From NCBI RefSeq assembly GCF_029784155.1, contig NC_073692.1:418372352-418436351 (forward strand): a DNA stretch of 64,000 bases. The letters are read 5' to 3'. This document shows positions 11,999 through 24,115 of the stretch, piece after piece. Both the position numbers and the translations under genes were made by a program. The notes beneath the pieces were generated by a model. The model ran no database searches, was not told the DNA's origin, and saw only the letters and a list, made by a program, of their open reading frames with translations. The DNA comes from Uranotaenia lowii. Taxonomy: Eukaryota > Arthropoda > Insecta > Diptera > Culicidae. Position 1 is the stretch's first letter. Every line of letters begins with the position of its first letter.

Positions 11999-12290
11999 AC
12001 AAAATTTTGACAAAATTACTACAAAAACATGACAAAATGACGACAAAAATTTGACAAAAAGTTGGCAATAAAATGACAAAACATGACAAATGTAGTCAAA
12101 GTATGACAAAATTATGAAAAAAAAAATTACAAAAATCTGACAAATATGACTAAAGTTTCTCAGTACAATGAAAAAAATCAACACCACACTGTCGAAAATA
12201 TGACAAAATGTTGACTAAAATATGACAAAAATGATAAAATTATGGCAAAAATATGTCAAATGTGGTCTATAATTACCAGAAATATGAAAA
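11999..12290. repeat. Degenerate TGACAAAA-type repeat, forward orientation
   Basis: Words such as TGACAAAAT, GACAAAAATT and ATGACAAAAC recur at irregular spacing of roughly 9-20 bp. They resemble the 9-bp satellite unit but without fixed periodicity. The tract ends exactly where a CTAGCTGAT element begins. It may be an old decayed array, or an independent low-complexity sequence of the kind from which the large arrays arose. Confidence 0.6.
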
Positions 12291-13560
12291 ACTAGCTGAT
12301 CCCGAACGAACTTTGTTTCGCCAGCAATTATAAAAAAGTGATTCTCGATATACCTTAAACTGCAAAAATACCTTTACTGTAAGATATCCTTAAATAAAAT
12401 TGATAACTCACCACCATAAATGATGTTAATGTTTGTATCCTAAACCCATCCTTCAATTTGCACAAATTTCATTTCCACAAAAATGTCTTGAAGTCGGTGG
12501 CCGGTTCATCAAAATGATCTTTTTCGTGGCATAAATATATTTGCTCATGTCTTTCAGCCGACATACACAAATTTTCATTCCAATCCAATTACAAAAACGT
12601 CAATACCACAAAAAACATTAAATAGGTAAAATGGACGACCCCTTTCATGAAACTTTGATATCTGAAACCGATTGCCCGTCCCGCAAAACTCCAATGTGCA
12701 AAATTTCCTTTCAATCCAATGAACAATATCGTCAATATCACTAAAATAGTATTTATTTTTGTTGTATGGACGACCCCTTTTGCCTGTCTTTTACACAAAA
12801 TTTGATACGTGAAATCGATTGCTCGTCCCTCAAAACTCCCGTGTTCAAATATTCATCTCAATTTAATGTAACATATCGTCAATATCACTTAAATAGTATT
12901 TTTAACGCTTACACAAAATTTGATACCTGAAATCGATAGCTCGTCTCTGAAAACTCCATTGTGCCACTTCTCATTTCAATCCAATGTACAATGTCGTCAA
13001 TATCATTAAAACAGAATTTGTGATGTATGGACGTCCCCTTTTCTCGGTCCCTTACAAAAAATGTTATACCTGAAACCTATTGCTAGTTTCTCAAACCTTC
13101 CGTGTACAAATTTTCATCTCAATGCAATGTACAATATCGTCAATTTCACTAAAATAGTATTTGTGTTGTAAGGACGACCTCTTACAAAAAAATTTTATGG
13201 CTGAAATTGACTGCCCGTCTCTCAAAGTTTGTGTTGTATGGACGACCCTTTTTGCCGACCTGTGTAATGGGGAAATTTAATACCTGAAATCAATTGTCCG
13301 TCCCTCAAAACTCCTTTGTGCAAATTTTCATCTCAATGCAATGTAAAATATCTTCAATATCACTAAAACAGTGTTTGTTTTGTATGGACGACCCCTTTTG
13401 CCGACCCCTCACACTAAATTTGATGGCCGAAATCGGTTGCGCGGCTTTGAAAAACCCTAATTCAAAATAACGAAAATATCGCCAAAACAGTATTTGTGTT
13501 GTATGGACGATCCCCTTGAAAAGGGGTTATTAAAATCTAAATACATTTACATCTTTCCTG
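12291..13560 (+). mobile_element. CTAGCTGA-type interspersed element with internal tandem repeats
   Basis: Begins ACTAGCTGATCCCGAACGAA, sharing its first ten bases with the element at 14001. From about 12560 to 13520 it is built of degenerate units of roughly 120-146 bp. Each contains GGACGACCCC (12633, 12769, 13029, 13172, 13240, 13386, 13505), a TGATACCTGAAATCGATTG-like segment and a CGTCAATATCACTAAAA-like segment. No ORF is present. The right end is uncertain. Elements with such CTAGCTGA starts are common non-autonomous repeats in insects, but I cannot name the family. Confidence 0.55.
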
Positions 13561-13614
13561 GTACAAATGAGCACCCAAAATGAGATGGACAAAAATCCGA
13601 CTATATCCTCAAAC

Positions 13615-14000
13615 TATGTAAAAATGTGGCAAATATGGTATCTTTCAGATAGTTGTCAGTTTTTACCACATTAGTCATAAGTTTGCCATGTTTGGCTATT
13701 CTATTGCCAACTTTTTGAAATAAACGTACTATTTTTTCAGATTTTAGTCATAATTTCGTCTCATTTTTATCAAATTTGTTATGTCAAAATTTTGCTATAA
13801 TTTTGTGATACTTGTCATGTTTTTAAAACATTTGTCAAATTTTTATCTTTTTTGCCAGAAACTAATCATAGTTTTGTCATGGTTTGTCATTTTATTAACC
13901 ATTTTTTTGTCAAATTTATGCCATAATTTTGTCATATTTGTTAGATTGTTATCATTTTATTGTCAAATTTTAGTCATTTTTGTCAGATTTTTATAATACT
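13615..14000. repeat. Degenerate TGACAAAA-type repeat, reverse orientation
   Basis: Words such as TTTTGTCAT, TTTGTCAAATTTT and TTTGTCAG recur irregularly, in the opposite orientation to the tract at 11999-12290. The two tracts therefore form loose inverted flanks around a CTAGCTGA element. The right edge abuts the next CTAGCTGA element. Confidence 0.6.
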
Positions 14001-16612
14001 ACTAGCTGATTTTACCCGGCCTTGCTCGGGTTCGCATAAAATAAAAATCAAAATGAGTCGTTGGAGTTTTCGAAATTTTGGCAGCTTTGTATTCATCATT
14101 AGATGTAAGAAATTTTGCCAATTTTAGGCCATGTTAGCTTTGTAAGTTTTGTTTTGTTCTTTTTTAGGTTTTGATTGAGATTATTTATTGTTTTACTCGT
14201 GTTCAAAGTTTTGAAAAACTTATAGTTATGAGGTTTGTGTTTAAAGGAATTTAAAACTATTTCTCTTGAATGCTTGTTCATCCTATCATAATAAACATTT
14301 TTTTCACCCACCATTTCTAAAGATGCTTTAATAGCATTTACCTGACATCTTCAGCTGATTAAACTGTTTTTTAACTTTCACATCCCCCATTTAATGAAAA
14401 TCTATTTTGAAGATCATCCCACTTTTCAAGTTTGATGATCTCCCTGTACAATGTTATATTCAAATTTTATTTACTTGGAAACTTTAAAAAAAACTTTCAA
14501 ATCATGTTGAACCATAGTTAAAATTCACTTTGCTTTGCTTTTTAGAATCACACTGCTTATTTGTTCTTAAATGTTGAAAGTTCCACTAATAGTATTTTGA
14601 AGCTATCGAAAACAAACTATCTCTGAACCGAAGTTCCCATTATAATGTTACGAAATAGATTTAATTTGAGTTATATTTCAACGTTTCCATTGTTGGACAC
14701 ACTCCCATTAATTATTGTCAAAAATGATCAATGTTGTCAAGTCACATTGATGACCAAAAATGACTCAAAAGTTAGAAATTGACCAATGGAATTGAATTGT
14801 ATAAAACTCAAATCCTTTAGATTTAGTTTCCTTATCAATTTTCTAAACCCCCGTTTGAATTCCTCGAAGGCTATCCAATAGGATGAATCTAAATCTAAAT
14901 TTGTCTTTTTCTATCCCTTCTCTTTTCTCTAATCCCAAAAATATGAATATGGATGGCTCTTAAAAGCTGGAATTTATGAAAATCGGTTCATAAGTTTTTC
15001 AACCCTCAGTTCAAGTAGTTGTTTAGCTTAAAAAGTCAATTCATTGTTCACGGTTCAATTCACTGTATGTTTCTGTAGACCCCCAAAGAAAAACTTAAAG
15101 GTATGAGCTTTCAATTAAAAGGCATACAAAATAATTTCCTGGAAAGCTTATTCATCACGATAAACATTTTTTTCATCCACCATTTTTTAGGAAGCTTAAA
15201 AAGATTTGGACTTTTATTTGTTATCTTCAAATGATCAAATTGTTTTGATATCTTTCCCATCCTGCCTCTAATAAAAATCTCTTTTTGAAATCATTCCACT
15301 TTTCAAGACAGATGATCTTCCTGTACAATGGTATATTAGACCTTTATCTACTTTGAAATTTCTAAACAAACATCCGAATCTGGTTAAACCATGTTGAAGA
15401 CTCACATTGCATGTTTTAAACTATTTGTGTACTTTTTTCGCTTTTTAATTTCACACTGTTTTATGAGTACTTGGTCTTAAATGTGAAAGTTCCACATTTA
15501 GTTTTTTGAAGTTTTTGAAAACAAACCACCTCTGAACCGAAGTAACCATTCTAATTTTATATGTGAGTTACATTTCAATGTTCCTATTCTTGGACATTCA
15601 TCCCATTAATGCTTGTGAAGTGTGATTAATTTTAAAGTTCATTTGATTAAATTCGCAGTACTAAACGGCTCTACTATAAGTTTTATCTAAATTGGATGGT
15701 AGAATTTAACAAATTGACTCAAAAGTTATAAATTGGCCAAAGAAATAGAACTGCATAGAACTGAAAACCTCAGATTTAATTAATAAAAGTTTAATGTAAT
15801 GGATTTGTTTCCAACGGAACCAAAAGTTTTTCCAGATTATACACGATCAATTTTCAAATCCCCCGTTAAAATTCCCCGACGGCTTTTAAAGCGTTGAAAT
15901 CGAGGCCTTCAACTTATAACTCTGAATCTTATTATTTTTTTCTTTCTCTATGAGAGATTCTAAAAATTTGGCAATAGTTGGTTCATAAAAGCTGGAATTT
16001 ATGAAAATCGTTTCATTCAGCAGAAGAAGTCAATTCACTGTTGAGTTCACTGTATATTTATGTAGACTCTCAAAGCACCCCAGCAGCGGTAGGGAGCACT
16101 TTGAAAATCACTACAATTCTATTCAATATATTTCTAACAGGCTAGTTGTATTTTTCAATTCAAAATGTAGGCTCATTATTGCATTCAAATATCTCCTACC
16201 AGTACCACGTGCTTAGAACAGAAGAAGGAATAAAAATACCCGCCAAAATTCCCCCTTTCAAATTTTCAAAGATCAGCAAGCTTTGATTTGCTTTCCAGTA
16301 TACGTGAACTTTGAATGGTCGTTGCTAATGCTCGGCCCATAATGATGGTGAAAAAAAAACCCGCCAAAGGAAACGAAAATCGGCTGCCAAAATGGGTGCC
16401 ATGACTTTTGATTCGTGTTAATAAAAACGAAATTTGTATGGGAGGGTCCCTTTTCTTAGGTGGGAGGGACTCAAAACTATTACTAAAACCTTACCATGGT
16501 CCAAACACATAACTGTACCAAATTTCAGGCTGATCGGTTAAGCGGTGTGGATTTGTATAAGGTGCATACAAACAAACAAACATAAATAGTCCAACTCATC
16601 TTTATATATTAG
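14001..16612 (+). mobile_element. 2.6-kb CTAGCTGA...TATATTAGAT non-autonomous element
   Basis: Starts ACTAGCTGATTTTACCCGG and ends in a region with TGATCGGTTAAGCGGTGTGG, a CAAACAAACAAACATA tract and a terminal TTTATATATTAGAT. This 3' organisation (AATCGGT-like words, short tandem repeats, ATATATTAGA end) is typical of a widespread class of insect interspersed repeats. The body holds two diverged tandem copies of a roughly 0.9-1.0 kb segment (about 14100-15010 and 15100-16020) that share long matching stretches such as CTCTGAACCGAAGT. No coding capacity is seen, so it would need enzymes in trans. Confidence 0.6.
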
Positions 16613-17936
16613 ATATCTTTTTTTTTTAAATACATCCTAATGGGGGTATTGCTTTTTACATCAGCTTTCTTGGAAACAAAGTGAATTTTTTTCGAACATT
16701 CCGTAGACTGTTTTTCGGATTTTTTTTTCTTAGACTTTGAATAACGGAAAACTGAAGTGTTGTAGCTGAATATTGTTTGATAAATATTCGTTTCATTACG
16801 AGGTTTCCTGAAAACGAGCTTGAAAAACAAGAGAGACGGTTTTAATCGAGGAGTGTCAAATTGACACTCAAAGGGGGAAAGGATGGTATTAGGGGGGGAT
16901 TAGGGAGTTCTTCTCCCGGGGCTTTCAGGGTGCGTCCATGCAGAATGCCCACAAGACCACGTGTTTTACGCTCAAATTTTGAATGCTGTTAATTTAAAAA
17001 AAAAAACCAAATATCAAAACAAAATGCCATTCTTTGTATTTGCTGACTCCCAAATTACGATATCAATGCAAAATTCTAACAAATTTCGTCCTAGTTCGAG
17101 TTAAAAAGGTGCAACAATATTCGACTCGAAAAAATCCTCTGCCGCCATTTTTGCCGCGATATCAGTCAATAAATTGAATTGCATTGCCTACCTGAAGGCG
17201 TTTTACCTATAAGGCTAATAAAAGTGTATTTTGAAAAGCAAAATTAGCGTTAGTTTTGCATTAGTAAATGATTTTTTGCCAAAGTATGGTTAGTTTACAA
17301 AAATACGACGGACATGTAATTAAACATTTTATTTTTCAATCATTACATTCCGTATAATCATTGTTTCATTTTTTACCACCCTTCCTGTTTGGTGCATTTT
17401 GTCCACTAGGTTTGACATTCTACCCCGCGTTTTATTTTCTGGCTGTTAAATTTTTTTACAAAAATATAGTCAAAATTGTGTTTTTATCATATTTTTTCTT
17501 TTCGATAATACGTAAATCTGATCCCTGAATCGACGTCAGTTTTCAATTTGGTTCTTAAATGATTGGTATCGCTGTAAAGAGCAATTCTGCTTAACTGGTG
17601 CGTCTCGTACAGTTTTTCCCTAGTAAATTACAAGCCGCCAAACTTCCAATAGTGTCATATTGACACTTTGGAACGATTAAGTGTCAAGCGTGAATAGGAT
17701 TTAAAGGTCGTTCGTTCAGGAGGAGAAAAATTAGAAGTTTTTCATTGATAGTATTTTTCTTCACTGGCCGATTGCTTTTCATGACTAACTACTGACCCTA
17801 ATTAAGACAAATATTTAACCTGCAGACTGCAACACGGTTGTACTTGAATTAAAATAGTAACTGCGGTCCAAATATTGCATTTTGGCCGCAAATTGTCGTC
17901 TAACACGCAATGAGTTCATTTTACATTGGATAACTG

Positions 17937-17948
17937 ATGATCTAATAA
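17937..17948. repeat. Target-site duplication of LOA LINE, left copy
   Basis: ATGATCTAATAA, identical to the copy at 22025-22036. Confidence 0.85.
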
Positions 17949-18053
17949 CAGGGACCTGACCCCGGGACGAGCGAGAAAGAGGTAGATAGCCACAGTAAAT
18001 CCTGTGCAAATTGCTTAGCGGAAGGGACTAGTACGTTGAACTTGGGCCTTACC

Positions 18054-19560
18054 ATGGAACAAGATCAACAAAAACCAGGCCCGAGTGGAAAGTGCGGTTC
18101 TAGAGATAACGATACCTCTAACAAACCTGCAAAAATTAAATTCAAAGCTGCCAAAACAGCTCCAACAACCCAAAGCACATGGAGTAAACCGATACGGGAC
18201 AAACAAACATATGCAAATAGCAAAAAGCCGGTGTCTTGCCCCACTTCACTGGGCAAAAAAAACACAGAAATGAACACCTTAAAGTGTGTTCAGGCGAATC
18301 TTCACCATGCTGTAGGAGCCTCGAGTACACTACTGAGAAGATTCGTCTCCGAAAACCTGGACCTTGCCTTTATCCAGGAACCTTGGGTTAACAAGGGTAA
18401 GGTACAAGGGCTTTATACCCCAAATGGTAAGATTCTCTACGACGAACGGAGCGCTCACCCAAGGGCTGCTCTACTAGTTAATAAAAGAATTAAATTTACT
18501 CCCTTTTCAGAATTTATCGACGGAGACATCACGGCTATACGGATAGAAGTACCAACACCGAAAGGTAAGCACACAGTGAGTGTAGCTTCAGCGTACTTTC
18601 CCGGAGATAGCACCGATATACCCCCACCGATGGTAGTAGAATTTATGAGAAAATGCCGGGCACTTAACCAGCAGTTTCTCATATGCTGCGACGCTAACGC
18701 ACATCACACGCTGTGGGGAAGTACAGATATCAACACTAGAGGTGAGTCCTTATTAGAGTTTCTTTCACAAAACAATATTGAAATTTGTAATGAGGGAAGC
18801 AAACCTACGTTTATAACGACGAACAGACAAGAAGTCCTCGATTTAACCCTATGTACACCACTACTCCTGGGAAAAATAAAAAACTGGGAGGTATCGGATG
18901 AAGAATCACTGTCTGATCATAGACATATTACATTCGATATAGTGGGAGGGGAAATAATCAGGGACGTTTATAGAGACCCCAGGAACACCAACTGGAGTCT
19001 CTACATACACACACTTGAAGTTTGCAAACCTTTGTTGGATGTGAAAATACGAACAACAAAGCAGCTAGAGGAAGCTTCAAACTGTTTTACCAATAAAATC
19101 ATATACGCTTTTGAAGCGAGCTGTCCACTGAAGGAACGTGTTTCTAATAGAAGAGTTCCCTGGTGGAACAGAAAACTCGAAAAGTTAAGAATAACAACAA
19201 GGAGACTTTTCAACAAAGCAAAAGCTGACTCAAACTGGGATGACTATCGTAAGTCCCTAACTGAGTACAACAAACACATTAGAAAAGCAAAAAGGAGTAG
19301 TTGGAGGCACATGTGTGAAACCGTTCAATCTACGCCAGAAGCTGCCAGGCTCCAGAAAGTTCCATCTAAAGAACACTCAAATGGACTAGGTCAATTGAAG
19401 AAAAACAACGGGGATTTCACTACAGACCCGAAAGAAACCCTTCAATTACTACTGAGTACGCATTTCCCAGAATCCATCGGTTTAGAGATTAAGGACACTC
19501 CGGCTGAACAACCCAATCGGAATGTCAGGCGTGATGAAGCTCTCCGCAAATCGCACAATC
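18054..19560 (+). pseudogene. LOA LINE ORF part 1: APE endonuclease domain
   Basis: The first ATG in frame (18054) sits in ACCATGG, a good start context. The same frame extends without a stop back to the element's first base at 17949, with a CANC pair of cysteines upstream of the ATG, so the true N terminus may have been lost. Residues 1-75 from this ATG are a basic, low-complexity leader. The endonuclease domain follows (about 76-299), with QEPW (catalytic E about 109), CCDANAH (D about 213) and SLSDHRHITF (terminal D-H pair near 287). A linker with a PWWN motif precedes the RT. The frame then leaves register somewhere in 19525-19560 and runs into a stop at 19578-19580. It would nick target DNA in the nucleus to prime reverse transcription. 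Confidence 0.85.
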
Positions 19561-20379
19561 TTTACACCGTCAATGGTTAACTGGGCAATCAGTACATTTG
19601 AGCCATTCAAAGCTGCTGGTGAAGATGGGATTATACCAATCCAAATACAGCAAGCAAAACAAATGGTAACACCTGCCTTGGTTGAGATGTTCGTAGCCAG
19701 TATGACACTTTGTCATATTCCCACACAGTGGAGAAAGGTGCGCGTTATCTTCATCCCAAAACCAGGGAAAAAAGATAAAACCCAACCAAAGGCATTCAGA
19801 CCTATCAGTCTGACATCCATTATCTTGAAAATAATGGAGAAGATACTTGACGAGCACATTAAATCGCAGTATCTTAGCTCAAGTAAGCTGAACAATTTTC
19901 AGTTTGCTTACAAAAAAGGTATGTCAACGGTCACGGCCTTACATACTTTAACACAAAAACTAGAAAAGACCCTAGAGGCAAAAGAAATAGCACTCGCTTC
20001 TTTTCTAGACATTGAAGGGGCATTCGACAACGCATCTCACAGTTCAATCGAAATAGCTATGAAAAGACGAGGATGCCACTCGGCGATTGTTAACTGGACT
20101 AGTAGCATGCTTATAAATAGAACCATCTATGCAAGTTTGGGAGGACTTACAATCAAAGCCACTCCAACAAAGGGATGTCCCCAAGGTGGGGTTCTATCAC
20201 CGTTGTTGTGGTCATTGATCGTAGACGACCTCCTAAACAAACTTGTATCTATGGGTTTCGAAGTTATTGGCTTTGCAGACGACGTAGTAATAATAGTTCG
20301 GGGAAAATATGAGAATGTGTTGTCAAACAGAATGCAATCTGCACTTAACTACGCACTATTCTGGTGCAGGGAAGAGTGA
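19522..20379 (+). pseudogene. LOA LINE ORF part 2: reverse transcriptase core
   Basis: This frame continues the polyprotein after the frameshift. Visible RT motifs are FKAAGEDGI, FIPKPGKK, AFRPISLTSI, the A motif SFLDIEGAFDN, the B motif GCPQGGVLSPLLW, and the C motif FADDVV, in which the usual Y of YADD is F. It stops at a TGA (20377-20379) where relatives normally have a glycine codon before a LxxNPSKT block. That block is present in the same frame immediately downstream, so a single base change explains the break. The initial ATG is only the first methionine in this frame, not a real start. Confidence 0.88.
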
Positions 20380-21708
20380 CTGAACATTAACCCTTCCAAA
20401 ACTACTGTGATAGCATTCACTACGAGACGAAAAACTGCACTAAAACCACTAACATTAGACGGGGAATTGCTAAACTTCGAATCACAGGTGAAATATTTAG
20501 GCATCATACTAGATTCAAAGCTATCATGGAATCCGCAGATAGAGCATGTAATAGCCAAGGCTACAATAGCTCTATGGGTTTGCCTTAAAGGAGTAGGGAA
20601 AAAATGGGGACTAAGGCCGAAAATTATCCATTGGATATTTACAGCTATAATAAGACCCAAAATCTCGTATGCTTCTTTAGTGTGGTGGACCAAAACTGTG
20701 CAAGCTACGGCCCGGAAGAAACTAGCGAAGCTTCAAAGAATAGCAACCCTAGCTATAACTGGCGCCATGCGAAGCACATCAAACGAGGCTCTGAATGCAC
20801 TACTAAATATCCAGCCACTACATCAATTTATTGAGTTAGAGGCAGAACGTAGTGCCTTGAGACTCTTCAAAAACAAAACTCTCTATGAGGGGGATCTTAC
20901 AGGACACCTAAAAATCCTGAAGATATTTAAAATAAACTCACTTATTGTAAAGAACGATGACTGGATGGAACCCGTTTTCAATCTAGACATACCACACAAT
21001 GTAACTATCAACGATAGGGACGTGTGGGAGTCAGGTGGACCTGCGGTTCCTTCCAGATCGATAAAATTCTTTACTGATGGATCAAAAATGGATAAAAGAA
21101 CTGGGGCAGGGGTGTTCGGACCTAGACTCAGGATTTCAATTCCGATGGGAAACTGGCCAACAGTATTCCAAGCAGAAGTTCAAGCAATTCTAGAATGCAC
21201 TTTAGCCTGTTTGAAAAGAGGATACAGATACACAAATATCTATATATTCTCTGACAGCCAGGCCGCTCTCCGGGCACTAAGTACGTTTACATGTTACTCC
21301 AAGCTAGTATGGGAGTGTATTGTTGCACTAAGAAACCTGGCCATACGGAACAGAGTATTTTTATTCTGGGTTCCAGGCCACTGCGGTATCCTAGGGAACG
21401 AAGAAGCAGACCAGCTAGCTAGGGAAGGATCTCAGGGCCTGTTAATTGGACCTGAACCTTTCTGTGGAGTATCGAGGAGTGCCTTGAATATGGAACTCAA
21501 GAACTGGGAAAGCACCGCTATTGTCTCCAATTGGAGAACAGCAGAGGGAGCAGCTCAGGCAAAAAGATTCATTGAACCAAGCGCACGACTCTCCAAAAAC
21601 ATGTTGAACCTAAGTAAGCATGAGTTAAGTACTTACACAGGTCTCTTGACCGGACCATTGTCCAACAAAACAACATCTCAAACGGATAAACATTATTCAA
21701 AACGATGA
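20380..21708 (+). pseudogene. LOA LINE ORF part 3: RT thumb and RNase H
   Basis: In frame with the RT core across one nonsense codon. It begins with LNINPSKT and then YLGIILDSKLSW, the RT thumb landmark. An RNase H domain follows, with catalytic acidic positions in FFTDGSK, AEVQAILE, FSDSQAALRAL and GNEEADQLAR, plus the VPGHCGI motif. An RNase H within the single ORF is typical of the LOA and I groups. A one-base insertion near 21653-21656 moves the last zinc-finger segment into another frame, and the resulting tail ends at 21708. Confidence 0.88.
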
Positions 21709-21957
21709 CTGTGGGTTCTGCGGGCTCGAAAAAGAAACTGCAGAGCATCTTCTATGCAACTGCGGCGCCCTCCTAAATAGGAGAGAGCGTGTACTTGGGG
21801 CAAAGTTAATAAGCGCACAAGAAATATGGTTGCATATCAGCCCTAAGAAGATTATATCATACATCTTTGATATCATACCCGATTGGGATAAAATGCTTAG
21901 TCAGCAATCAACTGTCACTTCAACCCATAGTGCAGGTGAGCCTGATAGCATATATTA
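21655..21957 (+). pseudogene. LOA LINE ORF part 4: C-terminal CCHC zinc finger
   Basis: After the frameshift, the coding sequence resumes with HCPTKQHL and CGFCGLEKETAEHLLCNC, the conserved CxxC...HxxxxC finger at the end of many LINE polyproteins. It terminates at TAA just before the untranslated tail. It is thought to help RNA binding. The frame is visible only by following the register change. Confidence 0.75.
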
Positions 21958-22024
21958 ACGCGGGGTAATTACCACAATAGATCAACTACTGGTCGCAGTG
22001 GGCTCTCCCCTACAAGGAAAAAAA

Positions 22025-22036
22025 ATGATCTAATAA
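22025..22036. repeat. Target-site duplication of LOA LINE, right copy
   Basis: ATGATCTAATAA, directly after the A-run ending the element. Confidence 0.85.
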
Positions 22037-24115
22037 ATCTCCATAGATGAAAAAAAGATTTTTTATTTGTTTTTCATACCACTTTATTTCATTATAAAAT
22101 AATATTTTGATGATGATGAATGTTAGAAATGAATAAATGATATTCAAAGTGTTACAGAGTTTTTTTTTTATAAATTTGTAACGACAAATATTTTTGAAAT
22201 TACTGAAGAAAGTCAAAATGGTTTTAAATCATTTGGCAAATTTGTTTAAGTTTGCAAAACGATTTGATTTTCGCTTAAAAAATCTTAAATTCATTTTATT
22301 TAAAACCTTCTTTAAAAAATTGAAAAATTGAGAAAGATGAATTAATAGAAAACTTCTATAACTTTTTTCGTAGCAGTCAAATTTACTTGCGGTCTTGAAG
22401 AAAATTGAAAAAAACCTTTATTGTCATTTTTTTTTGTTTTTATTTTTAAAAGTTTCATCAGAAAAGTGCAGAATTTTTTTTAAATCATTTGTATATATTT
22501 TCAAAAGTTTCATGGCACCAAAATTAATTAAAATAATCATTTAAATCTTTTATACCTGATAAAAATTTAAATTTTGTGGCCTTGTGTAATTTACCAAATC
22601 CTTTTAAATGTGAAGTTGAGCATTTTTTTTATGTTTGGGGATCGACTGATTGTGTTGTTTTCCTGAAAAATTCCGGCCTGCAGTCTATTTTAGAGCCAAA
22701 TCTATTTTTTTTATGTATTCAACGTTTTAAACTGTTTTGGATCTTCTTCAGGGGCTAAAAAGTGTCGTTTTCTTGTTGTTGTCGACTCGGCTAGTCTTGT
22801 AAAGCTGTATATTTATTGTGTTAAGTTTTTCTCGGATAAAATCCGGTTGTGTGGGGATTTTGGGATAAATGTTCCTCAGCATCGAAACTTTGGCACAGTT
22901 TGCACTTTTGACCTTTTCTTTTTGAGTTGAGCATTAAGAAAAACAAGAAAACCAGAATAAAGTTGAGGCGGCGAGCCGTCATCTCTTTTTCTAAAAATTC
23001 ATGATATTTACGGCTTATGTTCTTTCGTTCTTTGATACCTCATTTTTCTCTAATTCTTTCCATCACATACGAAAATGTGATTGTTCCCTTGTTATTTCGT
23101 TCGATTAACTAAAAGCAGTTAAAATCGAATTGATGAATGGGTGAATTAAAAATGTTCTAAGATGATCCCTTACCTTATTTATATATTTTTTGTGAATTTC
23201 TACCAAATTCCTGAAATTGATTTCAAAAAGGTTATTTAATTTTTTTCTCTTTGATAAGAACGTTAAGTGTCGTATCTATAAATACTTATTGTGTTATGTT
23301 TGTATATAAAAGTTTTAACGGTGGCTCAACCGACTTTAATAAGTTTCAGATACAAAATCTTAAATAAGCAAAGACTTTTATCCTCTAGCAAAACCATCAA
23401 TCCGTCAATCAATCGTTTACTTATTCTCGATGAACTTTTTTTTTGTAAAATCATCCGAAAAGATAAAATTTTAATCTTTGAACCACTGTTTTACCAACCC
23501 CCGGATATTTATTATCGATTTGTATCAGAATTTTTAAGACATTGGAACCAATCATGCTGATTTTCCATGTATTGCTCCAGTTGAACGATTGGTATCGTAA
23601 CCTAGTTAATTAAATTTCACAAAATAAATTAATCGAAATTATTGGGATTTGAAAATTTTGAAGCTTTTTAACCCTAATCCGCACTTGAGTTTCAATCTGA
23701 CACTATTGGAAGTTTGACGGCTTGTAACATTAAAAGGTTGATTCCAAATATAATAATTTATTTGGGGACCCTCAAAGAATTCTTGAAATCTTTAATTCTG
23801 CATCATTACTTTTTTATGGTCTCACCCTGAAAGCCCAGGAAAAAAACTTGACCTCAGACCTTGAGTGTCAATTTGACACTCCTCGCTTAATACCAATTTA
23901 TCACTCTAGTTTCTCAACTGTTTTTATAGTTTTGGAAACTTTGAAATGTTGCTCAAATATTGATTTGTTTCACAAAAATTATTATCTTAAAACTCTTCAG
24001 TTATCCCATATTCAAAGTCTTAGAAAAAAATACGTAAAAACATTCTTCGGAAAAAAAAACTGTAAACGTGTTTAAATGACTTCAAATGTCCAAGAAAGCT
24101 GGAATAAGAAGCTAT

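Larger units (their letters stand above)
17949..22024 (+). mobile_element. LOA-clade (Lian-like) non-LTR retrotransposon insertion
   Basis: A 4,076-bp insertion bounded by an exact 12-bp duplication and ending in a short A-run after a GGGCTCTCCCCTACAAGG-type tail, which defines its limits precisely. It encodes, in order, an APE-like endonuclease, a reverse transcriptase, an RNase H and a C-terminal CCHC zinc-finger domain. That architecture, with the QEPWV and GCPQGGVLSPLLW motif styles, fits the LOA clade. The reading frame is already open at the first base, which suggests 5' truncation inside the ORF during target-primed reverse transcription. One nonsense codon and two frameshifts show it is inactive but young enough to keep a perfect duplication. 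Confidence 0.85.
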
